From NCBI RefSeq assembly GCF_905220415.1, contig NC_059546.1, positions 7,874,001 to 7,938,000 of the forward strand: a stretch of DNA of 64,000 nt, read 5' to 3'. The notes under the pieces were generated by a model. The model ran no database searches. It was not told the DNA's origin and was given only the letters and a program-made list of their open reading frames with translations. Below, in pieces: positions 36,949 to 51,200 of this stretch. The translations under genes were made by a program, and so were the position numbers. The stretch comes from Colias croceus. Its lineage: Eukaryota; Arthropoda; Insecta; Lepidoptera; Pieridae. The first letter of the stretch is position 1. Each line of letters opens with the position of its first letter.

Positions 36949-38025
36949 AATATATAACAACATTGGTAAAGTTATCTAATATAATTTATTGTCTGCTAAT
37001 CATCATATTATTAACCTACATAACTACAGTAAAAACAAGAGAAAAATCTATTACATGTACTACACAATATTATAGTATTAAAACATTGGTTATATAGTAA
37101 TAGGTAGGTATGTTATCTGTGGTAAGTTGATTAAACTTTCAGACTGTTCTTCGCTAACTAGAACTATTCGTTTGAAAAATCTTTCTTACATACAACAAAC
37201 GAGTAACTAATACCGACAACTAACTATGTCTAAGATCTTGCATGTTTAACCGCTCATATATTTACTGTATGAAAATTAGATTTAAAAAAAAGTTTTCCTC
37301 GTAATCTTATGAAATAACTCAGAAATTATTATAAACTTACGTCCAAAACACTCAAAATAACATTCATAACACTGAATACTGAAAATACTACTTAATGGAA
37401 TGAAAAAAAAATAGATACCTACTTAAAAATGTGTAGGTGCCAGGTGGCATAAACTACATATTGTTATCATTGTATTCTTTGTGAAGTTAGTAAGTTTCGA
37501 TTCACAGTTAATTTATAAAGCACAGCACATTTGTGGCTTGGATACCACACCTCCAGAAGTCCAGAGTACCTATCTCTGTTCAAACTTTAAAATAAATTTG
37601 GCTAAAAATATTTCTTAAACATCAAATAAGGCTTTGAAAAATTATGAAATATTTATCAGTGTAAATCTTGAAACGTGTTAATCTTTTTATTCATAACTTA
37701 CTACGGTAAAAAACTCAACTTCTTAGTTTTTGTCTTTCTTCAACCTCTTCATATCCCACGTTCGAACTGTCACTCTGTATAATGAAACGGAACCCTTATA
37801 ATGTCCTCATATCCGTTTGTCCGTACGTCAACACTATTTTACTTGTCCTCGTATGAAATTAGCTCTGAAGACTTTGTGAAGGTGATTTGAAGAAATAAAG
37901 AAACAAAGCTTGGGTGTTCATAATTCACTAGGTATATTTTTGTTAATATCATAACTATCAATAAGCAATTATTGTCTCAAGAACAGAACCTATACGTCGA
38001 TCTTATTTTAGGATTTATATGAAAC
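36949..38025. other. gene-free AT-rich DNA
   Basis: Nothing recognisable. Confidence 0.4.
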
Positions 38026-38210
38026 TAGCGGTCCACCCCGGCTTCGTCCGTGGTACATATTTTGCAATAAAAGGTAGCCTAGGTTCTTTCTCAGGGCTTA
38101 AAAATTGTCTGTGCCAAATTTCATTAAAATCGGTAGACAGGTTTAAGCGGAAAAGCGTAAAATACAGACAGACAGAGTTACTTTCGAATTTATAATATTA
38201 ATATAGTAGG
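38026..38210 (+). mobile_element. LINE/SINE 3' tail, family B
   Basis: CTAGCGGTCCACCCCGGCTT then CGTCCGTGGTAC ... AGACAGACAGAGTTACTTTC then ATAATATTAATATAG. Confidence 0.68.
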
Positions 38211-41200
38211 GATAGGTGTAATTGAAAGATCTTTGAAATTATTCAAGCAAAATCTCTTTTTCAGAATGATAAAATTTATTACTTCCTTACTCAATTTCTA
38301 TAACGTGGGTATACATTTTAATTACTGCAAATGATTCGGTGAAAATTCTACTACTAGCCAAAAAACATCCCTTTAAAATAAATATAAATACCCCATTCTC
38401 CTTATTCTCTTTACATAAGCATACATGCATAGATTACATTTTTTGCTTTTAATGCCAACAAAAGTGCGCAAAAAATATTGAATTTTTGAAACTGTTTCAA
38501 ACGGTAGAGAGATTCGAGTGCGGTTAAAGTAAGCGTGATTTTTTTAGTAATTACGGTTCAATAGAATTTATATTGCAAAGGCTGTTTTCACACTGTTTCA
38601 ATATAATATACCTACTAATACTTCCATCATATCCTTGGGTATCTATTAGTATAGTGATTACATTGATCTCTTCGATAGCCCAATAGGAATACGTAGGTAG
38701 ATATAAAGAGAAAAGAACCATGAAGAAAGTACGAGAAACATTTAAGAAATTTTAATTAAACAATTGGCATGATACAATTATTATATATTCTCAATCTATA
38801 CGACGTCTACAATATGATATAGCCGATGATAATCATGATGATATGAAAATGAATAGCATATGTTTGATGATGGAAGATGGATATTTTTTCAGTCTCGACG
38901 AGGCATGAAAACCTAACCTCTTGATTCTAAAGCTCCTTAGACTAACAATAGAAATAAAGAAACGGTCAATATACATTCACCTGTAAAACGTTACTATTAG
39001 TTTAATGCAAAACCGTTCAGAAGTTCAAGGATTTCTATAAAATTGTAGTTTAAAAATTGCATTCAGTATCGCATGTGCATAGCAGGGAAGTCACGTTTTC
39101 AATAGCCTTTTAAAATCGCTTTTGCTATAAAATAAAAATGAAAACTCGCATTTGTGTATTTTAAATGCGTTTCATAAGAAATTGTATTGTTATCGCACTA
39201 AATGGATCTTGTTACCTTAGGTTTATTTATCAATAATATAATATTAACGATACCTAAATATTATTGTGTTAAAACCACTTTCCCAATTATACCTATAACG
39301 TACCTGATTGATCTATAATATGAAAATTCAAAAGCGCTAAAAGATGTTTATTCTAATAGACATTTGTATTAATATTTTAGTATTAAAGTGCTATTGCCTA
39401 TTGATATTTTGATGATAAATGTAAGTACATATTATAAGTACAGACGCACACATGCTAGACCATGATGCAATGTAACCTTGGTCCATAATACCCCGATTAT
39501 TGTAGTTCAGATCAAATATCATAAATAACAGTAGCAATACTCAAGTGTATGAATGAAAACATCCGTAATTGCTCATGAATTGTTAAAATATCTATGTACA
39601 AGTAGCGACTACTAATATATCATAGTCAATTATTTAAATTTGTCGACGTTGATGTAAGAGCACCTTTCATATTTTAAAACTACGTCTAGAGATAATTAAG
39701 AAGTTATGGGCGTTTATTTTCCGCAGTGAAACGTGAATTATTTTACCTACTCAGGCGAAGCCGTAGGCACCAGCTAGTACTATATTATATAACCCCTGGC
39801 CTGGATTCCTTTCACCAAACAATGGGGTGCTTTCATATGGAATTCCTTCGTGGTTCGAAATATCATAATTAATGTGATCGATTTATGTTTAATGTTTATC
39901 CTATAATACACGAAGTTTAATTTACGAAGGATTTATATAAAGGTTGGTAAACCTACAGCACAAATAAAATAAAATATTCAACAAAAAACGTAATCATTGT
40001 TCACCATTACCTACGTTCATACAAATAAAACATTTTTATATAAAGAGTAATTTAAACCTATTATAAAAGGGTAATAAATGCTATTGGGTTGCATCTGGTG
40101 CACTAAAAATCGTGGCCAATGTGATCTTAATATTTGGAGTGCGAGCGTGATTGACACTCGTTTAAGATAAAATATATTTTAATCGTAGATTTCTCACAGA
40201 CTGCAGTTGGTTCAGTCGTTAGTCGCAGATGCACTTAATTTTTATATTTGACGGTTGATTGAAGTTTGGAATTAAGTGGCTCTTATGTTTGAGTAGAGTA
40301 TAAAATATTCTTTCTGTTTATAGATTATGATATTATTTTTTTTTTATTAAATTTAAAACTTACAAAGACTTAAATCTCGCCAAAGATGTTTCACTTCTGA
40401 CACACACGCCCTATTTTTTACGCACTTCTGCTCGGCACACATGCCCTATTTTTTCAAGAGAGTTATATCAAATATTGCATACTCAATTAATTATAATTAC
40501 TTATTTGCACACATTTCGTCTTTGTATAAACTCTACCATATTTTAATAGTAACAAAAGCACTAAAGAACATTTAATAATTCAACTGAAGAGCATTAAAAC
40601 ACTCAAACGTGGGTGTAAAAGTTTTAATAATTGAAACATAAGGTGTCGTAAAGATAACTCGAAACGAACTCATAAAATCTTAAGAGAACCAGATGCTGCA
40701 TAGTTATTGGATTTAGTATATGATTAATTACTCCAAACAGATTTGTACAGAGCAATATTATTTTCACAGATTGTTTCTACAGCTTGTGTTCATTAATTTT
40801 ATTAAGAGCTATTTAATCTTGTTGAAGCTATTAATATAATTTGTATTAAGAAATATGGAGACGCTAAAGTCGGATAATAAACAACCATTCATCGTTAGAA
40901 TAAAAATGCTCGTATGTTTTATGAATGTAATGGAAGTATTTTTATTCATTACATTTTTAAATGTTATTTCATTAAAATAGTTGCTACGTTTTTGAAATGA
41001 AATATGTTTTGCTTCAAGTGTTTTACATTTACTTACTCGTGTATGAATTAAATTTTAAATAATTATATGCTACCTAACTTCTAGTATAAAAATCTGGTAA
41101 CATCTAAATAATTTTTGTATGTATAAGTTATGTTACATAACAGATAGGTACATAAATTTTATTTATTTAGATAGTAGGTATTATGAATCTCTTTATTTTC

Positions 41201-42625
41201 TCTTCATACGGACCTTACACTTCAAATAAGTAATTAAATAACATCAAAATATGATATTGTTACACGTAAATAAGAGATAAGACGTATTCAAAAGTTTCCT
41301 CAATTTTAATAAACGCGATACAAACGGTGTCAAATTGTTGGAAATTACGTTCGAATTATTTATGAGTTCGAACGCTCATAAAATAGGAACTTTTGTAATA
41401 TAACGTAATGATTAATTCAATTGAAAACATTTTTATACAAGATTTTGTATGAAGTATCGCTTGAGAAACTCGTCTTTAAGCTATAGCCGTGTATATGTTT
41501 AGTCTAAATCTTTTCAGACGTTCAGGCACAAGTACCTAAGTACCAACAGAGATACTGAAACAAACATCCATTTGTTCAATCGGCACAAGTGTCAGATATG
41601 TACTGAATATGGATTCAAAAATGTTTAGTAGGTAGATTTATAATGAAGTGGGTACAAAACTGTTTAGTAGATTAACAAAAATTGAAATGTGCCTCTGATT
41701 ACAAATTCTTTCCTCGCCCGAGGCACGTGACAGCCTCGCGCCGAAAATGCTTCGCGAGGCTGCTCGCTCTTTATGGACGTAATAATAATTATTATTGAAA
41801 AGATAATACTATCTTGCTCAAGCGCATTTGAATAAAAATACTCGGTTAAAAAATATGTAAACTGCCATCCAGTTAGAGTTTGTAATTTCATCTTTCGACA
41901 ATTTACCTAATAGGAGGGATCCATCAAATGTCGGAACTTTCGTATTGATTACGAATTGACGTCACGTAATAGAATACGACGAACGTTATTCAAAAGTTTA
42001 TCACTTGATACTTTTGTTTTTTCCAAGTTTCTTTTTTGTTTGTGAAAGTTATGTCACGTGTCCATTTTTATTATTATACTACTATACATTATATATTGCA
42101 TGTTTCTTTGATATTTTAAGCCTTCAATAATCAGTAAATAAATTGGTAGATATCTAATACTAAAGTATAGATTCTTATAAAGTAAGAAGAGTTATAATAA
42201 TAGCATTCAACAGTGTACAGTCTGACGTGATACACGTGACAATAGTTCTTCATCCGTTGTATTTCCTAAGTCTTAGATGAATTTATAGTAAATACTAGAA
42301 ATAGCTCAGTCTAACAGTGCACAGAAGACTGATCACCTACCGACTCGTTAAAATCGATCTGTGAAACAGATGTGATATGTATCTATCCAATTAAAACCTA
42401 TTTCTAGGTATACTTTAAACTGTCATGTGGTCTTAAGATTGAATATAAAATGAACTTACCTTGTTAACTTCACACTGCATTAGAGCTAGTTGTCGAAATA
42501 GTTGTATTTATAAATCTCTCCAATATACTTAGAATATAATATTATATTTTATGAGGCAGTTCTGGAGTTATAAATGGTGTCAACTTACATATTCTTGTAT
42601 AATATGGACGAAGTATTTTATAAGC
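38211..42625. other. gene-free AT-rich DNA with minor repeats
   Basis: A retroposon stub (AGGCGAAGCCGTAGGCACCA then GCTAGT) ends near 39,778. Words from a retroposon body (TTCTGACACACACGCCCTAT) occur at about 40,395-40,455. A 9-bp GC-rich hairpin (AGCCTCGCG / CGCGAGGCT, 12-nt loop) is at 41732-41761. No coding signal. Confidence 0.45.
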
Positions 42626-42627
42626 CA

Positions 42628-42805
42628 ATAGCGGTCCAACCGGGCTTTGTCCGTGGTACGTGTTAATGTTTTTTATCCATAAGATTCATCCTCGTAGTTC
42701 AAGGAATGTTATAAAAAAGAAGTATTGAAATCGGTCCTGCCGTTCATGCGTGATGCCACGACCAAGGGAATTATAGGGATTCATTTTTATCTATAGAGAT
42801 TACAG
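42628..42805 (+). mobile_element. LINE/SINE 3' tail, family B
   Basis: TAGCGGTCCAACCGGGCTTT then GTCCGTGGTACG ... GAAATCGGTCCTGCCGTTCA ... TTCATTTTTATCTATAGAGA. Confidence 0.62.
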
Positions 42806-43549
42806 CTAAGACACATTTATGTAAACAATCTTTAACGAATCCTTTTTGCAAATATACCACCAGTTCTGCAGTCTAACATAATATTATGTGTATACAAGAA
42901 ATAACCTTTAGGTTGGACCAATAAATTGATTTTCCAAACAATAATTTCTTCGTTCAACATCGCTATAAAAACAAAGATCAAAGTCCTAAATCATATGCCA
43001 ACCCTTACTCTAATGATAAGGGCAAAAACCTACTAATATTCAATGAGGGTAAATAAGTTATACGTGTACAAACAGCCCTGGATAATGAAGGGATGAATTA
43101 GTTTATATCAGATGTGGGTTCCTAGTTATAAATAATGCTCTTGGAATTCTTTTATAGTTTTAATAGCTTTCAATAGAGTAATTATTATGAATGAGTTATT
43201 CATCCCGTAAAAAGCCCTTTATTGCATGCGTTTTATTACCATAAGCTTCGGTTCAAAGTTTTTTATTTTATATCCCTAGGCCAGTTTGTACAGCAAAGTA
43301 ATATAACGAGGCGGTTGTTGTCTACTAGTTTGTAAACTTACGATATTTGAAGGTATTTCAGGAGTGGAATAAAGGGTTGTTGCGCATAGGCACCAGTGTA
43401 CTATAAAATCTGACCACTTGGCTAATCTTCAAGTACTTTAGATAATAGAGCCTGTGAGAATTGAAAATGTTGACCCAAACTAACTAGCAATATTTATTAT
43501 ATTATTTACTCGGGACTAAGAAAATTTAAATTCATTATCAGTCATTATC

Positions 43550-43742
43550 TATACTAATATTATAAAGCTGAAGAGTTTGTTTGTTTGAACGCGCTAATCT
43601 CGGGAACAACTGATCCGATTTGAAAAATTATTTCGGTGTTAGATAGACCATTTAATGAGGAAGGCTATAGGCTATAATATCATCACGCTAAGACCAACAG
43701 AAGCGGAGCAATGCGGGTGAAACCGCGGGGAACAGCTAGTTA
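43550..43742 (-). mobile_element. LINE/SINE 3' tail, family A, minus orientation
   Basis: ATACTAATATTATAAAGCTG ... GAACGCGCTAATCTCGGGAA ... AAACCGCGGGGAACAGCTAG. This is one of the better-preserved copies. It lies about 0.9 kb past the stop codon of the ACE-like gene. Confidence 0.72.
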
Positions 43743-44686
43743 ATAATAATTATTTACGAATATTTGTAAACTGGACATCGATTTGCCAATGTGGGTAATC
43801 CTTTCTAAATTTAATAGTGATTGAAGTCAAATTAATTTATGAATGAATCGGGTAAATGTGTCGCTCATTATCAAAGCGCTTTATATTTTACATCGGTGTA
43901 TTAAATTTACGCTCGATTATCGTTTACATTAGTGTAAATGTATGGATAATTCTGTTATCTGTACATTTTGTGTTTATTTGTTAAAAGAAAAACAACAAGT
44001 GTATGTTTTAAACATTTATTTTCCTTCCAATTCACATAATTTGGTATTTCATGCCTTGACAATATAAATATCTAGTTAAATAATTTTAAATACAATCGAA
44101 TTAATTATAACACTTGGTTATTAAAAACTCGAAGAATCATTTAATTAAAAAATGTTAAAACAAATAATAATAATATAGAATATTAAAACATAAACGCATC
44201 GGAACTTGGTCTTTTTACAGCAGAGTAAAGATTTATAAAATTTACCTCGTATTTATTACAAAGATCACCATCTATCATTATTAATATTACTTATAAGAAA
44301 TTGAAACGCTTAAGGCACAGCGAAATTACATCTAAATATAAATATACACCTATTATTTAACACTTGGTAACAATCATTTACTTCCCAAATTGTGATATGT
44401 ACAAAAATATTTATTCCATCTTTACTAACTATTTATACAGTTGATTAAATGTATATGAAGATTTTATGACACAACTCATAAAAACACAAGAGTTAAATGC
44501 GATGAAATGGAATTATTACAATAAGAGCACCAGAGAGAAACACGAACACAAAACATAAGAAACGTTAAATTAAATAAAACACTTGAACCACATATTTGTA
44601 CTCACACAGTGACCAACTTGGCACAATTTCACTAGTGTCTTGTTCATTGAGTATCGGCTCTGATCCTAGAACCGATATTCCTCAAA
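43743..44686. other. 3' untranslated region and downstream flank of the ACE-like gene
   Basis: AT-rich unique-looking sequence between the stop codon and the retroposon tail ending near 43742. No other coding signal is seen. Confidence 0.4.
44410..44415 (-). terminator. candidate polyadenylation signal of the ACE-like gene
   Basis: The minus-strand AATAAA lies about 270 bases past the stop codon. Further minus-strand AATAAA hexamers occur near 44252 and 44012, so the true 3' end could be up to about 680 bases beyond the stop. In AT-rich DNA the hexamer alone is weak evidence. Confidence 0.3.
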
Positions 44687-45245
44687 TCAGGCGCGCGTGT
44701 TCTGTCTCCTTTGCCTTTCTAATTGTTTCCTGTGGTTGTGGCGTTTTCTCGCTATTATCGCCACTAGAACCACTACCACAAGTATCGCTACTGCGATTCC
44801 TATCCACCAGTACACATTGTACGACGCTTCTTTAGGACTATCACTATCATTTTGGTCCGATGCTGCCACGGGATTTTTGATCTCAAGTACACCAACAGTT
44901 GATGTTTCAAGACCGAATTTTGCGTGCGGTTCTTCGTCTGTTTCAATAATATTCTCATTGATATCCTCGTGCGTTTTGGGAGTTTCTTGGTCATATTTAT
45001 CTTCATAATCTACGGGGGACTCTTTTTCTTCAGGTATTTCGTTTTCTACGGGTTCTTCACTCGGAGGATCGATGTAATCTTCGAAAGTATTTTCGCTAGT
45101 AGGATCTAACTGATTATCCAGGTATTCATCTAAGAGCCTGAAGTAATCAGTGAGGCCTGTGTATTCTAATCCGTTTTCCCGTTTCGCTAAGACGTCGCTC
45201 ACCATTTCAGTCCAAGTGAAGCCATAGCCTTGCATCATTGCATCT
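44687..45245 (-). CDS. Ance-like terminal exon j (residues 471-655: end of ACE fold, acidic stalk, transmembrane helix, tail)
   Basis: The acceptor CCTTTCAG precedes AGATGCAATG and the exon runs to TGA at 44689-44687. About 45 residues finish the ACE fold (DAMMQGYGFTWTEMVSDVLA ... YFRLLDEYLDNQ). An Asp/Glu/Pro-rich stalk of roughly 100 residues follows, then a hydrophobic helix (WWIGIAVAILVVVVLVAII) and a basic tail (RKRHNHRKQLERQRRQ). The layout fits a type I membrane protein with its ACE-like domain outside the cell. Drosophila Ance, by contrast, is secreted. Confidence 0.92.
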
Positions 45246-48200
45246 CTGAAAGGAAAATTCATATTAACGTACAGAATATTAGTATGGAATAAGATTTACT
45301 AGAAACGATTTTCTAGAAGCATTTGATCATCTGTATACTTACATTAAACGTTGATTATTGTCTGCCACATGTGTAACTAAGTCTCCATCATCTGACATTA
45401 GTTCTTCAGCAAAAGACTGATAAACTTGATATTTTAATATTAGTCCCATGAATTTACTGAAACAAAAGTATTATAACTTAATATGTAGTTCATGAACATA
45501 CTTCAGACACATTTTCATAAATAAAAAATCTCGATATCCGAACAAATTCGTTCAGGATGAGTTTACCAATTTTAAATGAATTTTTATTTTCATTAATTAT
45601 TATTTTCAGTGAGTGGCAGTTGAGGTTTCCTTATTCAATAAACCATCAGTCGATACGATTAATTTTACGCTAGGTAGTTTAGTTTGAAACGGAGCTGTAA
45701 CGATATGATAGTCATAAGCTTATTTATTTATTCTTCACTGTATACAGGTACTATAAAAACTAAAGAAGTAACTATAAAAACTAAAGATATTGCAAACAAT
45801 TGGCGGTCTTATGGCTGTAAACTTATTTCATATAAAACGCTAAAAATAAGTGATTTTAATTTGTATCTATAACTTACCCAATATAAGGTTTATTAGACAC
45901 TACGTAAGGATCTCCAAGAACATCGATATTCGATGACTCAATTAAAGAGAAATTTTTGCGGAATTCGCTCCAGCTGTCGCCAATTTTTGCGAAAGGTATT
46001 TTACCCATAAGTAATTGTAAGCGCCATTCATCCGCAGCAATATAGAAATTTAATCTGAAAAATATTCACATTTAATTCAAAAAGGTAAGATTTGACATTG
46101 TTGCGGTGTTTTAATTATTATCAGTTAGACGAAATATTATACTTGTAAGAAAAAAAAATCAACATGTATCTTTTTGGGCAAGAAAATATCAATTTGTAAA
46201 GCCGGCTACTCACGTATCTGCAGCAGGGGCAATATTGAAATTGTACCCTTAATTGGCTTCTTAATTCTGATGAGTGTATTGGCAGGCAGGGGCAATTTAG
46301 AGAACAGTTGAAATTGCTCCAACCGCCGTGCACCCGTGATTGTTCCAATATTGCCCCTGCGACAGGTGAGTAGCCGGCTTTAGGTAAACACATAGCAACA
46401 TGTTTTCTTATAAGCAACGATTATTTATCAGTAATAAAATGATAAACATACTTAGGCAGATCACGTAGGGCTATAATAAGCTGTAGAACTAATCGATGAT
46501 AATTTGGATTGTAATTAAAACGATCCAAGGAGTATAATCCTGCTCGATCCAGAGTGTGTGGATTCATTGACAATAATGACACGAATCCAGGTATAGCCTC
46601 GTATATAGCTGTAACAAACATTTTAATATTTACTATTAGTAAAAATGAAGAATCATCGATATGTGAAATAATATCAGTATAAAAGATAAATTAAATTTCA
46701 CCTTTAGCTTGTCGTAATGCAAAAGACACAATTAATTCGTGTTTTGTGATGTAAATGTTAAATACAGAAAGATTCACAGAAATTGTATTCCAATTTAACA
46801 TGCTTGAAACACAACACATTTTAATGATACATTTCAGAGTTCATGGTAAAAATCCCGCTAGAAATATCCAATTTTTACGAAATATTGTATCGTCAAAATA
46901 AAGATGCATTAAGAAAAATGAAGACTATTCTCAGAAACCATAGTACATTCTCCTTTACTTTACTTTACGATAGTTTTCTCAGACGTTATTACGACTCCCA
47001 AGAGAGACTGTCATTAACGAAGCAAGTACATACCTGAATATCTTGGAGCCTCTCTTAATATATATGTATTATTGCTGTGTGTAGCCGCAATTAGCTTGTA
47101 TTTAATCTTCATGGCAACTTCGTGGGCTTCCATATAATTGGGTATGCTGACATCTTTGCAAGTGACGTATTTCATTTTGTTCGGCTGACACCAGTCTACT
47201 ATCGATGTTGGACAGGAGCCATTATAATCTGATTCTGTTAGAATCTCTGATGGAATCTCACCAAAGTTCAGATGTTTTATTAACTTCTCGGCTTCTTTAA
47301 AAGCGTTCAGTCCACCCATATCCTTAAAGAAAATAGCGTGCATTAAATTTTTAGTCGCTATATTTTTTTGGCTTCGGCGTAAATCGAATCTAGGACATTT
47401 GTTTAACTTAACTAACTTCTATGGAAACATGAGAGGCATGAAATAACATTTTGAAATGATAAGTACAATTATTATCGAACATTAACATTCCTAAATTAAA
47501 TTCAGAAAACTAATACAAATCTCCTTAACGAATGTAACAACAAAATATTTACTAATAATTCAGACTCAGCATGAAAACGCTAATCCAAAGTTTAGGTAAT
47601 GTCCTAATCACTTCAACCGTTTGTAATTGAGACTACAAACTTTCAAGTTAAACAACCATCCCACCACAACATAAATCATGTACCTACTTACCATTAAATG
47701 TAAATTTGCATAAACTTTTTGATATATATCCGAGTGTTTGGGCAAAAGACTCTCAATTAAATTGGACCAATCGTCCCCCGTTAGAGATTCTGGAAAAGAT
47801 TTCAAAATGATCGTTATTTAGTGCCGCTGTGAACGTAATCACATAACCGTATTTCGATAGATTTTATTGGCATATAAGAAAAGTAGGATTGGAATATTGT
47901 ACCGGAGGGAATTTTTATAGCTGTAAAATACTGAAATTTATGTAAGAGGGATTCTTTAGCAAATATTTTGTCTGGACGTGGTAGTTTAAAGTTTTATGTA
48001 TATTGGAGATTTAGGGTGTAATATCCTTTATTTATTTGGTGTTTTTCATGACTTAGCTTTTCATTTTAAAGTATAAAATGAAACATACATCAAAAGAACG
48101 TTTCTTAAAAGATATCCATGTTCGAGAAAGTTCGATATAAATCAAGTGTAAAAGCGATACAATCTGATCAGTGAACAAGATAATATTATTTACATAGGTC

Positions 48201-51200
48201 TTCGTATTGACATTAAGGCGTAACCTTCGGGTAGTCCGAAATACATCTAATCTTTTTAACAATAGGTATCTATTTATCTTCTTGGTAAAGTCACTGTTTG
48301 ATCCTTAACAAAAGAAGATGTTGTTTCATTAAATAAATATTTATTGATATATTGCTATGTTAAAAAAAAAACAATAGGTACCTTACTGGAATGATTTCTC
48401 ATAAGAACCAAAGTTTAGGAAAAAGTAAAGTTCTTTATAATCCAGTCACGTAATAAGCAAATTAAGGACTGAACCTGACCAAATAAACTGATTCTTGTTT
48501 AGTCAGCATCGATTTTCTTACCTATTTTTTGAAGTAACAAAAATAACAGGATCGAGCGGATAAAATTTGTAAATTGTACTATACGAAAATTTTGTTAAAA
48601 CACCCAAGATTTTATATACACTGAAGTAATAAAAAACGCAATGAAAATAATGAGTCAAATTTTCATAAACATGTAAGTATTATTATTAACAAAGTATAGT
48701 ACTTTTTTATTAAGTAATCACAAGTCCAGTAACGAAGATGTAGTTTACCATATCTTGTAAAGAGCATTATTTATTATGAAAAAAAAAAATGAACAATCTA
48801 TGTTTATTCTTATTTTAAGTTGCTTTTAAATAAATAGAAATTTACTACACAATTAGAAATTACATACTAGAAATTGCTATCAAACCACAATCCATCCTAA
48901 TAAGACCTAACATAATTACGAAATCATAACTTACTCAGAGCATACACGGGCAGAGGTTTTCCCACCGTGTCCGCTCCCTTCAGCCTGAGGGCCACGTACT
49001 TATGTAGCTTGACGTATAAAGGCTTCACGTGATCCCAAATTTCGCGCGCTTTCAACATGGCCCCTTCGTATTCCACGAGCGAGTCCCAGTACTCTTCGAC
49101 CGTGTTGTATACTGAAAGGTGTTGGTAAATAATGTGCCGTAAGTTTTGGCTTACGATAATGTAGTCAATGTTGTATTTAGAGTATAGGATTGATGATGAT
49201 ATTGTTACTGAAATATTCAATTTGATACACAGAACTTTTGTTATTCTTATGCCGACGTACAAAGTTTTCAAGTACTACAAAGTATCTAAATTAAACGTTG
49301 AATACTTTATAACATGAGTTTCCATCTTTTCGGGATCTAGGGATGGTAATTAGATCGGAACAAAATTGAATACTCGTTAAGAGCTTATTTTGTAAATTTT
49401 AATGTACGTTAAGAAAGGAGAATGCCCATTTTTGGTACTGGTTTTTCTCATGCATCAAGACAACAATACTATTAAAAAAAATCTCGGCAATTTAGAGGAC
49501 TTCTTACCATCGGAAAATATATTTTGAACAGGGAATGTTTTGTAAAATTTAATAAGACATATAATTGTTTAGATCCGATATTATAGATTTAGTGTCCATT
49601 ACCGTTTACATTTTTGGTACAGGTTTTTCTCATGCATCAAGATAACAATACTATTAAAAAAAATCTCGGCAATTTATAGGCCTTCTTACTATCGGAAAAT
49701 ATTATATTTTGATCAGGGAATGTTTTGTAAAATCTAATAAGACATGTAATTGTTTAGATCCGTTACCATAGATTTAGTATCCATTGCCGGTTACCACGGT
49801 AACCGAGCAACTATTATGACAATTTTACTATGGTAAATAGCTAAATGTATTAATATCGATTATTGTTTTCATTGAATTACAAAAAAATCAATTAACATAA
49901 AATCACTCTGTAAGGTATTGTTTATACACTGTAGGTTGTTTTAACATAGATAGTGAAGTAAAATAATATAAATATTAAATATATATAAAAAAAATATTAT
50001 TATGACATAGCTTGGTAGGTAACCAGTTATTTCTTATTTGTTTCTTTCTTCGAATATGTAGTGAAAAAATGATTCAAACAACAACAACAATATGTAAACC
50101 GAATAAAAACTCTATTGACATTTTTTAAATATATATTTAGGTTTTCTTGAAATCCGTCCCGAATATGTTAAACGAAAAATAACCTTCAGACGATAAAATA
50201 CTACCTAAATCAAACATAAACCTAACTAAATGGGGTTTATTTAAGTTTTGAGGTTAATTCACATTTTTCTCAATATCTTGAAAACCCCTGTTTTTATCAC
50301 AAAAAAATCAATTGGTAAAAATCTGTTGAATATCGAAGAACCCTTCAAAACCACTCTGGCATTGACGCAACACTATACTGTGGTCCATACTTTCATGGGC
50401 ATTCTCCTTTGTATGGTGCGTGTAATCAGAATTTATCTAGTTTTTTATACTCACGATTTTCCTTAGTAGCATTTCTGAGTAACGGCAGAACGTTCTCGAA
50501 GTAATAGTTAATATCTGGTAGTTTCTTCTCCCATGATGATTTCATCTGTTTGATTTTTTCTTCATCTTGTTCCCTTGCTATGCTGTTTTGTAGTTCTGGA
50601 AAAGGATAATCTTTTAATAGATCTATTTTACAAGAGTATATTTTAGTATTACTAAAAAAAATACATTAACAGCTATCGACACTGATTTGTTAGTATTCAA
50701 CTCGATTTCAATACATTCGTACTTTTAAAATATTATCTATATTATTGTTTACAAACTCAATGGATAAAGCTCTTCATAAAAAATATCAAAAAATAGTTTT
50801 AAAATTCCAAACCATTATTTGGATACACCAATTAATAACTTTCAAATCGTAATTAACTATTAATTGAAAGCCCTAAACTTCACCGTAATTATTCGGAAAA
50901 ATTTAAAACGCAAACTCAAGTTGAATAATTAACATTCGCCATCAGACCGAAGTTAATAAAGCACACAAAAGTTTTTTCCCCACTTTTAGATATTCGTAAT
51001 GACTTCAAAAATATTCAGCTCAGATACAAAAATTCCATTTTCATTTGTCTTGCCGCTGTTTTTCTTAATTTTACTTTTTTCTCGGCGAATCGACAAACGC
51101 TTGTAATTACACGATTTGTTTCAAGAATGAATTCGTTGACCCAGAAATTATTTAGATTCCACTACAATGGATGTTTTACTTTCCTCGTTTCCCGAAACAT

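Noticed and set aside
44596..45109. Plus-strand ORFs over the terminal exon of the ACE-like gene
   Set aside because: They are antisense shadows of the well-supported minus-strand exon.
46121..46417. 98-codon minus-strand ORF between exons g and h
   Set aside because: It consists mostly of the intronic MITE and breaks the ACE-like frame; the GT..AG junctions skip it.
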